A DNA stretch of 64,000 nt. Origin: Aquatica leii. Taxonomy: Eukaryota > Arthropoda > Insecta > Coleoptera > Lampyridae. The stretch spans positions 239,100,104-239,164,103 of the forward strand of contig CM069432.1 of the NCBI GenBank assembly GCA_035610365.1, written 5' to 3'. A model generated the notes under the pieces. The model was not told the DNA's origin, did no database searches, and was given only the letters and a program-made list of their open reading frames with translations. The position numbers and the translations under genes were made by a program. How positions within the stretch are numbered: the first letter of the stretch is position 1; each line of letters opens with the position of its first letter. Of this stretch, positions 35,496-44,718 are shown piece after piece.

Positions 35496-35887
35496 AGCAA
35501 CACTTATTATTCGCAATTATCAGGTTTAGCTATGGGTTTCTGCCCTTGCTGCTGATTCTTCTTTTTCTAGCATGATTACTTTTTGGTTTAGATATGTAGA
35601 TGACTGAATAGTTCCTTTTAATGGTTTTTTAAACGATCTTTATTAATTCACTTCATCACAAAATAGAATTTACTTATGAAATTGAAAACAATCTTTCTTA
35701 TTTAGATCTACTTATTTTACGTGATAATGAGATATTTAAATTTGAAATATATCGTGAAACTACTTATAGGGATTGCTTAACTCCTTTTTACTTTAATCAT
35801 CCGTATAATTATAAAGTTGCTTCTTTTAGTTCTTTAGTAAATAATCTTTATTACATTCCTCTTTCTATAACTAATTTTAATAAAGAA
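35496..35887 (+). pseudogene. Second Penelope-like RT fragment
   Basis: The fragment reads Y-S-Q-L-S-G-L-A-M-G (motif B), then after a deletion F-W-F-R-Y-V-D-D followed by a stop, and then a long thumb-region stretch (I-E-N-N-L-S-Y-L-D-L-L-I-L-R-D; Y-R-D-C-L-T-P-F). It is better preserved in the thumb than the copy at 12058 and belongs to the same clade. It ends abruptly where the GC-rich edge of hAT-2 begins (about 35888). Confidence 0.85.
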
Positions 35888-38800
35888 CAGGCCCGCGCCT
35901 AGCACCTTTGGCGCCCTTGTGCAAATTTAAAATAACGCCCCAAATTTGTATTACGTTCATATGTGAGTACAGATACGGGTTAAGTTAGGTATCATTATCC
36001 ACTATTGAAAAATAATCTTAAAAAGTATTTTCATAAATTTATTTTCATTTTTATATTTTACAAGTACAAGCCATAAGCCATCCAAATATTTTTTCATTGA
36101 GGTACATAACATAATTATAAACTTATAGAAAACAGAAATATATTTTAACAGTATTAGAACTCAAAGTTTTCTATTTTAGTTTCAAATGTAATATATGATA
36201 CAAAAGCACAAGAAATAAAAGAATATTTAAAACATTAAAAATACTCGTTTATATATCACAGGACGAAACTGATCAGGAGCGGACAGAACTAGATCATCGG
36301 CCCGGGCATAATTACTTAGGTCGGCCGGAAGCTTTTGTAAAAATAAATAACTACAAAAAGAAACTAAATATAATTTAAAACCTTTTCGTAGATTACACTG
36401 TGATTTGCAAGCTTTGTTATAATTGTATTATTATCTATATAGCTACAATACTCGAACTCCATATTCATCAGCATGAATGCCTCTAACTTGTCTTCATCAA
36501 GCGTTGATCTCAACCTATTTTTGATATGTTTCAGTTTTGAAAAACTGCGCTCGCATGAAACTTGTGTTATTGGCAGTGTTAAGCAATACTTGTAACAAGT
36601 GAAGATAACGCTATATGCTTCGGAATATAGGTTATATTTTTGTAAAATTAGATAGCAACAGACTAGGCAGTCTCTGCATGCCTTAGTAGATACAGAACAA
36701 TCTTTGTCAAGATTTTCACTATTTAATTCTGAATATATTTCGCCTCCCTCCTCATCTAAGTAACTCTCATGAATTGTTTGCTTTAGTGAATTATATTTTG
36801 AAGCAAAATCTATTAGTTCTTCACGAATTCTTGGTGCTGTGGCATCTCGGTTAAATTTGATAACTCGTTTGCTCATGGACTCAAATGCTAAATCTGGAAA
36901 ATGCAGAGAGTTGGCCAAAGTTGTTAGGCTGGAACCATGCGATTTCAGCAGCAATTACGTCAATTTTTTGAAATCTTCGTTTCACGCTGTTTGTCAATAT
37001 ATCAAAGATCTGATTGTGTACTTCAATTTTAAATTTTTCATTTGCATCTATTAAGCACTCGTCAGTTGTAGTTTCCCCTGGCATCAATTTTCTTTTTCTT
37101 GGTCGTAGTACGGGTAGAGAAGTATTAAGAATAAAATCGTAATTCTGTTCTTCAAATTTCTTGTTTATATGTAAAACAAAATCTATAGCAGCAGCATCTA
37201 TAGCTTCGTAGTCACGAGAGATATTGCCTAGTGTTTCACAAGTCTTCTCCATCATTTTATGAGCTTTTAGTATATCCAAGCCCTTGATTTGCAGGTACTT
37301 TGTAAGAGGCATTGTATATTGAAATATTCTTAGAAATATTTGAGCAGTTAATATTGTTTTAAATGACAATAACATTGTTATATAAGACGTTGCTTTCAGT
37401 CTGGCGTCGCCATTAGATGTGTTGTCTTGAATCTTAGATAGAGCAATAACAATCGTTGTAAATAATAACTTTGATGGATCATTGAAAGAACCAAACGTTT
37501 TCCCCAAGGCAGCATCTTTACTCCACCATCTTGTACTTCCAATGATGCTTAGTCGTCTGAATTCATTAATATCGTGAGTTAGTTCTTCCCAAGTATCCAT
37601 TCTTTTATGTGACTCTTTCAGAAACACTGTTATAGAATTTAGCAAAGAAAATAAATTGGAGACTTCTATTATTTTAGAAGTGGAATCTGCCATTACAAGA
37701 TTAAATACATGTGCATAACACCATACGTGTATTTGCTCTGGAATTAGGTTTGACAAATGAGATGTAAATCCATTATATGCGCCTTGCATATTTGCAGCGC
37801 CATCGGTCGAATTACCGATTAGGTTCTGTAGGTCAATCCCATAGTCACCTAGTGCACCACATACCACATCTTTAATTTCTGCTCCTGTAGTAGACCTGCA
37901 CCTCATTATAGAAAATAGTCGCTCCTGGGGCCAATTTTGGGAGGGTGTAATGTACCGATTAATTAAAGACAGTTGATCACAGACGGCTACATCTTGAGTG
38001 GTATCAATTTGTATAGCGAACATCTTTGCATTCTTAATTTCTGTAGCAATTCCTTCGTTTATAGTCTTTCCAATTATGTCGATTATGGTATTAACTGTCG
38101 TCTTAGACAATATCGTTAGACGAGGATGTTTTGATTGTTTTCCAATTTTACAGATGTCATTAATGTATAAACGTAAATTTTCATCATACCGTATCATACT
38201 TCGAAACTAGTAACAAAATCTCTAAAAAGTTGCCGCGGTTCAGATCTGTATCTAATACGAACTTTGCACTTTCATACTGCTTGCCTCTGTAGCTTAAACC
38301 ACGCCTTCCAATCAACTTTATTACTTCGATAATAATGGATACAATATGACGATTCTTTGAAATTTGCTCGTTATGTATTGTTCTCTGCTTAACTAACAAA
38401 AGCGAATCTACATTTTTCTATTTGCCGAATAGCAAATGAGCGCTAACACACTCGTTGTGAGATGTAGTTAATTCATGCTCTTTGATTCTATCGTAAATGT
38501 GTTTGATGTCGCCAATAGGATATCCCAACGGTGACGAAAACGTAGAACTATTGGATTTTCCATGAGCCAGACATATAGTACAAAAGAGAGCATGTCTTTG
38601 AACACAATAACTTAGTCACTTCCTGATTATGCCATCACTTTTTAAATATAGTTTTCTGGCATGCCTGATTCCATTTATTTGTGTCGGTCGTATGGGATGA
38701 TATTCAAAAACGTAATTAATATTGTCATTCAACGGTCTGATAAACATGTCTACAGCGACAGTGACTATTTTTTGATCGACTAATTTATCTGGAATTCATG

Positions 38801-39880
38801 TTATAGTGCAGGGTGAAGGCAATGATTTTGATTCTACTGCTGCAATTGCTGTTCCTGTAGATTGCATTTGTGTAGATGCAGTGATTGATTCAGCAATACT
38901 AGTGTTTTCCTCAACTAACTCAGCTTCTTTCGCTTGGTACAAACATTTTGATGTTTCCAATTTTCGTTCCTTTTGCATTCCAAATAAGTCTTGGATGTAA
39001 TAACAACTTTTTGCAGCAGTGTCACGATCTTTTTGTTTTTTAATGGGAAGTTTTTCCGCTCCACCCAATTCGGCACTCTCACCACTCTCTTTGCGCTTAC
39101 TCATCTTTTGCGAATGAAATTTACTAAACAAAATCTTCTTTAGTTCTTTTTCGCAAAAAATGTTTAACTTACCAATTGCTAGAGGAATACAGGGACAACT
39201 ACAATTTAAAAAATACACACGGGTAATAACGTTTAAAGTATATAAAACACAAGGCATTACAAATCAAATCACATTTCAAAAAATACTAAAACTGAACACA
39301 AAAGCAAACAACATCCGCTAGCAATCGTTGTAAACAGATAAAAAAAATCAAACTAAACTAATTTAAATTTAAACAACGGCAACGTCGTTGATTACAGTAC
39401 AAAAAGTAGGCACCGAATTAATTTCTTAGTATCTGCCAAATTGCTGCTTCCACAAATATTTTTAGTACTTCAGTAACAGAATATCTCAGTTGTTTTTTGT
39501 ACTCAATCATTACAGCATTAATTTTCAGAAGCAAAACATGTACACATACCTACTAAGAATTGAAGTATGTAATGTTAATATTTAGTTTTTATGACAATGT
39601 ATAACAATTTTATTTGTTAAATTGTACGCATCATTAATTCTCCCCTGAAAACAAAATTGAATTATTATCTAAACGATTATATAAAATTCAAAAATCGTTT
39701 ATGCTGATATGTTAATTTCTCTATGGCTAAGCAGTTTTTACTGTTTCATGCAGATCTCAAGGCTCTGGGACTACTTTCTGCCGTGTCGGTTCGTCGGCCG
39801 TGCGTCGTCTTAAAGGGATCGGCCCTTCTGGCTACGCCCGAACGCCCGATGACTCTATCCGCCACTGAAACTGATCGACG
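35888..39880 (-). mobile_element. hAT-2 transposon (extent approximate)
   Basis: A GC-rich left edge, CAGGCCCGCGCCTAGCACC, abuts the truncated Penelope fragment; CAG starts are usual for hAT ends. The right end was not identified. A GC-rich block at 39760-39880 may be the end of this or of the next hAT. The coding region on the minus strand is described separately. Confidence 0.5.
36364..39110 (-). pseudogene. hAT-2 transposase (ZMYM1-like), few lesions
   Basis: The likely start is M-S-K-R-K-E-S-G (about 39110). A charged N-terminus follows. The TTF-type zinc-binding region lies in broken frames at 38400-38790 (F-C-T-I-C-L-A-H-G; H-N-E-C). The frame at 38184-38399 contains G-R-R-G-L-S-Y-R-G. 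The 438-residue block at 36881-38197 carries the DDE core, with Q-I-D-T-T-Q-D and G-N-S-T-D-G-A-A-N-M-Q-G. The 36364-36954 frame carries the hATC dimerisation domain, C-E-R-S-F-S-K-L-K. Frame breaks lie near 38190 and 36900, plus at least one stop near 38400-38790. This is the best preserved of the three hATs here, roughly full length (about 900 residues) but not translatable as one protein. Confidence 0.88.
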
Positions 39881-41048
39881 ATGGCTAAGTGAACTGAGCT
39901 TCCCTTGCCTTAATTTTTGCAAATTGTTTAATTAAATCTTCGGTATCTATTTCTTTTAGCTGGTACGTTTCTATTAAAATGATAGCAAGATTACTTAGTC
40001 CGTTTTGCCCCATGGTCGATCTAAAATAATTTTTTATTATTTTGAGTTTTGAAAAAGATCGTTCTGCGGTAGCAACAGAAACCGGCATTGTTAATAAAAT
40101 ATGAAATATTATGCTCGTATTAGGAAAAGAATCCACTAAGTTGTTAATTGTTATATAATTTAAGGTTTCTTTTGGAGACGTAATAACTTCTTCATCAAAA
40201 TTTTGTAAATATTGCATTCTTTTTAAAGTTCCACGGCAGTTATGTCTCGTTCATTGCGCGTTTTGTCGTTTAATAAATTTTCAACTTTTTGACATAATTC
40301 TAATTGTTCGTTTTCAGAATAATTTTTAATTTTATCAATACTCCATAAAAACGCGAAATTATTAGAGTAAAAAGAAACTAATTGGAATCTCTCATCCACT
40401 GATGTTATGATTACCTCTAGAGCATTAAAAAAACAATCAACTTTGAACTTTAAAGTTTCCTCGTGGATCGGTTCATCGTCACATTCATAATCAAAATGTT
40501 TTTTTTTATTTTTCGCGGTCTTAGACCTCTTTGTTTTTTGAATTTAGGTTCTATGCCTAAGCTGGACGCTATTTCTTTAGCTTTCAAAAAAATATTCAAA
40601 TTATTTAAATGAATACAACACTCAGCAACATCAAAGTTCGGTTTTTGAATAATTTTATTAACAATTTACAATTAACAAATTTTGCAATTTTTTGGTCAAC
40701 GATGCAGCCAAATTTTTTTCGTTATTTTCAAAGTTTCCTTCGCTTATTTCAAACAGAGCGTCATAAACCTCCCCAAGTTGATACCTTAAAGGAGTTATTG
40801 CATCTATTCTGCTAGACCATCGGAGTATCCGATAAAGGTTTTAAAGTTAAATTTGTTACATTAGATAACTTAGATTTCTGAATTGAGCAGCTTTTAGTAG
40901 AAGCTGAAATAAATACAAACAGTTCTTTAACTAAAGAAAAAAATTGATGCTCAAAGTATTCGATTTTGCAGCATGCTGCTTTTGGTTTTACACGAAATAC
41001 CTATTACAACGCTATTACGTTTAAATTCACTTTGAACTGATTTCTATT
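39881..41048 (-). pseudogene. hAT-3 transposase, C-terminal part
   Basis: A 110-residue minus-strand frame at 39885-40217 contains A-T-A-E-R-S-F-S-K-L-K, the hATC signature, and reaches the C-terminal E-D-L-I-K-Q-F-A. Upstream pieces up to about 41000 read L-R-Y-Q-L-G-E-V-Y-D-A-L and L-T-L-K-P-L-S-D-T, the insertion domain of ZMYM1-like hATs. There are stops and frameshifts. The N-terminal half is missing: a Tigger sits at 41051-43892, and what follows (43893-44081) is only a short, weak continuation. Confidence 0.8.
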
Positions 41049-41050
41049 TA

Positions 41051-43892
41051 CCGTATGAATGCTTAACTTCGGACACTTTTCACTTTAAGATAAATGTCAC
41101 CGATAAACTAACAATCAGATTATCGCGAAAGAATATGTATTGTTGCCAGCATAACTTACTGATTCTATTTTCTACAACAACACATTTTAAATCATTAACA
41201 ATTCGCAAAAAAAAATTTTTTTTCAACTGTCCGAAATTACGACCTATATGACCTAATTTCGGACATACCAATTTTAGCTTTAAATATAAGGTAAAATTGT
41301 TCTGTCCGTCATTAAGTAACGCAATACGTAATTTCGGACACCCTAATACATCGCGTAAATCGTTAACGCGCTACGTCAACTAAAAAAAAAGACTTCTGTA
41401 GGTGTTCAAGCGTTTATTATAGTAAATTTAAAACACCTACATGCATTTTGATTGAATAACAAAAATAATCTTAGGTTACATTGGTATAATATTCATATAG
41501 ACATTTGAAAATTAATAAATCATTCCAAAACGAAAAATAAGAGGAACGTGGAACTCCTAGGAATATAATTCTTTAATAGGATATGAGTAGAATTTAAAAG
41601 ACATTGTTTGCAAACTTATAGTTTCCTCGATGCACTGTCGGATCTTCTAAAACACGACATATTTGACTCAGTTCAACCAAATTAACATCTTTTACATCGG
41701 GAAACACAAACACATCGCGTTTCTGACGTAAGCAATTTACCTCATATAGAGCATCACTTTCGATTCTTAATACTTGGGCAACATATTGTTTTTGTGTTTC
41801 AGTCTTTAAATTTTTGTTATACACAAAGCTAACCACTACAAACTTGCCTACTTCCAAAACATGCTGGAAAGTTGTTGAATTTTTGTCGCTGTTATCTGCC
41901 GGTTCTTCTTCTAAATCAGTTTCTTGGCTAAGTTCTTCTTCTTCTAACAGCTCATCCCGTAAGTTGTTAGATTCGACAACGGTTTCCTCTTCATTTGCTT
42001 CGTTTTGATTTACCTCCTCATCCTCCAGATTTTGGCTGGTACCTGCCATGTCTTCTGAGGTGACTGCTTTGCCGGGGACAATATTGAGTCTTTTTCTTCG
42101 AGCTCGTTTAGGTATTGTATCCGATAGTCTCGATTCCTTTAAGTACTGTCCGAAACTGTCGCACCACTCAGGACCGATATTATCCTCTGATAATTGATTT
42201 AGCCCATCTGGAATTCTTTTAAGAACTTGTTTTTTGTCCAGTGGAACTATTCCACATGCTCGAAATCCTGCCTTTATGTTATTACCTTCCGATTCTGAAA
42301 GCGAATCCAACGCTTTTTTTAAAAGGGAAGGAAAGTATTGTTTAGGAATGGCACCGCGATGCCTTCTTTTCCAGTCTAAAAGGATGCTCCTCCATGACTG
42401 TTTTAAAGGTTTAAAGTATGCCACATCTAGTGGCTGACATAGATGAGTTGAATTTGCGGGAAGCAATATAAATTTAATGTTGTTTTCCTCGCATTTGTTA
42501 ATTATATTAATCGATGTGTGACTGGCTAGATTGTCTCCGATTAAAACTTTTTGTCCAGTTAATTTTTTTAAGTATGGGAATGCCACCTTATCGAACCAAT
42601 CCTCAAAAATGAAAGAGTCAAACCACCCGCTATTACTAACGTTATAAAACGTTCTTTTAGGACCACTGTTTACCCATGTGTCATGCAGGTGGCCAGCTTT
42701 GTACACAACATACACTGGAAGACGTTTGCCAGAAGCGGAAACGGCAAAAAAACAGACGTACTAGTTTTTGAGAAATCTAATATTCTATCCGCATGCTTTG
42801 CCCCACGTCTAACGAGTACTTTCTGTTGTCCGGGATCGTCTGTCATGTTAGTTTCATCATAATTGACTATATTGGTGACCGGCACATTTTCCAACGTTTC
42901 TTCTAAACTTACGAAAAATTCCTCGATTATTTCTTTCGATACGGCAGATCTCTGTCGCTTAATATTTTGGCTTAAACGTGCAGATAATGTATTTTTGTGT
43001 CGTTGCATGAAACCGCGCATCCATTTGGGCCCTGGCATATTATTCAAAAAACGCTTTTCCACTTTTCCCTGTCTATCTAAAAAACTTTTAATAATGTTTT
43101 TTAAATCGAATGATGTTAGGGGGTATCCCCATTTTGCCGCCGTTAATACTCCAGAAACAATGTGTTTTTCATTGGCTGCACTAAGAACTGTTGGTCGCCC
43201 AATTTTTGAACCATGAAACCCTTTATATTTATCATGCAAGGTTGATTTGGGGATTTGATACTTATCTGCTGCAGCCCGTAGCGAAAGTTTGCCGTTTACA
43301 ACATCCGTTAAGGCTTTTTCCAAAAAGACATTTGAATAATTTTGGTATTTTATGCGTTTATGTTTACTTTCCTTTTTATTTTTTGCTCCTTTTTTCTTAA
43401 TAGGGGCCATAATTCAACTGCAAATAAGGAAACAGCTGTATAAATGGACCGTCCGAAATTAGGAAATTCAACAAAAAATGATGTCCGAATTTAGGACGCA
43501 AGGTTAACTTTTTACGTAAAATGACTGTACAAGTATAAGAATTAAGTTTCCTTTAAAATACAAAGATTTATGTAACAAGAATGCCTTGTTCTAAGATACG
43601 TTATATTTTAATTTACAAAATTTACAAAAGAACACAATACTTACCCATAAAGTACGTAGCAACTTTAAAATTCGTAAACCAACGAGATAAATTCAACACG
43701 TGCTAGAAGCAAACTTAATACATTGTTGGTAATGTAGGTTACGACAAACTATTGTAGAAACCGTATTGTAACAGAATTCATACATACAGTAGTTTTAGAA
43801 ATTTTCTGCTAGATGTCACCCCGACTTAAATTTAAAATAGCGCCATTTGTCCGAAGTTTGGATATTGTCCGAAGTTATGCATTCTTACGGTA
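41051..43892 (-). mobile_element. pogo/Tigger-type DNA transposon, complete with TIRs
   Basis: The left end TACCGTATGAATGCTTAACT and the inverted right end TACCGTAAGAATGCATAACT begin next to TA dinucleotides, the target used by this superfamily, at about 41049 and 43892. Subterminal copies of TCCGAA(A/G)TTA-like motifs occur near 41067, 41226, 41255 and 41330 on the left and 43449, 43483, 43850 and 43868 on the right; they are probable transposase-binding repeats. One transposase gene is inside. It inserted into hAT-3. Confidence 0.88.
41594..43410 (-). pseudogene. Tigger/jerky-like transposase, one frameshift from intact
   Basis: The N-terminal frame (42670-43410) has the psq-type helix-turn-helix (S-L-R-A-A-A-D-K-Y-Q-I-P-K-S-T-L) and then a CENP-B-type HTH with W-M-R-G-F-M-Q-R-H. 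The first catalytic Asp is in V-N-Y-D-E-T-N. The second frame (41594-42715) has the second Asp in L-I-G-D-N-L-A-S-H and the third in H-L-C-Q-P-L-D-V, then a Glu-rich acidic tail. The frames meet at a run of A on the plus strand near 42750, where a one-base change would explain the break. Otherwise about 600 residues are uninterrupted. It may be a sequencing artefact in the homopolymer or a real lesion. Confidence 0.9.
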
Positions 43893-44081
43893 TCTTAAAC
43901 GAAGAAGGAATTAAAAGTGATCAATTAAGTTCATAGTGTGCTAAAACGAAAACTTCTTTATAATCTACTAATTTAATTTAAGAAAGAACTCGCACTGAAA
44001 CGTAGTGGGGGTTATAGTATGGTTCCGGTTATCTTAGTTTTTTACGGTTGCAGTTACGGTTTTCACCCTGCTTTTACATAT
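43893..44081. other. Short spacer, probably hAT-3 edge
   Basis: Noncoding, ending in a TTATAGTATGGTTCCGG-like stretch; it lies between the Tigger TA and the Gypsy B target site. No gene. Confidence 0.35.
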
Positions 44082-44540
44082 TGAAACGTTCGAGAAATTA
44101 TTTGCAAATGCAAGAGCCTTCTAGAAGCTATAGCGAAAAGTAGGGAACGCTCGAGAAGGATTTCCGTATGTCTATATATAGCGACGAGACAGATCGTAAG
44201 TCAATTATTGCCGTAAAGCGAATGCAGCAGTATTAAGAAGATTATTCATGTGAAGATAAATAAGTGATTAGCACGTGCGAAGTTTTAAATAAATAACAGT
44301 GTACACCGAATCGAGTGAACGTGACTTAAAGTGTAAACAAGTGTGAAATCCGAGGACGTTATCTTATCTTAAGTGATAGTGTTATACAACGGTTATACAT
44401 AAATTCGTGTAAGTGTTTTCATTAAATATTATTAGATTTAATTAGTTCGGTTAATTTAAAAGTGTACATATTTCTAGAATAAGTAAACATAGTTTTTAAT
44501 CGTTTAAATAAATTAGTTGTTAATAAATAAATACGTAACA
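44082..44540 (+). repeat. 5' LTR of Gypsy B
   Basis: TGAAACG to GTAACA, 459 bp. It carries TATATATA at 44173-44180. Inverted TTCnnGAA pairs lie at 44089-44096 and 44119-44126, and a related CTCGAGAA lies near 44149, all upstream of the TATA box. The U3-R boundary is expected about 30 bp past the TATA box. Confidence 0.95.
44173..44180 (+). promoter_or_regulatory. TATA box of Gypsy B
   Basis: TATATATA sits 92 bp into the LTR, at the same place as TATAAAA in the related solo LTR. Transcription would start near 44203, around GTCAATTATT, which aligns with the solo LTR's TCAGTT initiator. Confidence 0.65.
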
Positions 44541-44541
44541 G

Positions 44542-44560
44542 TGGTGTCAGGTGTGGGGTT
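44542..44560 (+). other. Primer-binding site of Gypsy B
   Basis: TGGTGTCAGGTGTGGGG starts one base after the LTR, the correct place and first three bases for a tRNA primer. The tRNA was not identified. Confidence 0.7.
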
Positions 44561-44718
44561 CGCGATTTTTATTAGTGTAAATACCATTAAGTAATCTAAT
44601 ACCGCTCCCGTAACAAAAACATTGTTTTGCGTAAAGAATTAAAACTTTAGTTCGCGTGTTTATTTATACAGTGTAAAGTAGTGTATTTAAACTTTATATT
44701 CGTGTTATATTTAAATTT

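Noticed and set aside
36839..38210. Plus-strand frames opposite hAT-2
   Set aside because: Antisense to the transposase, which carries the recognisable motifs.
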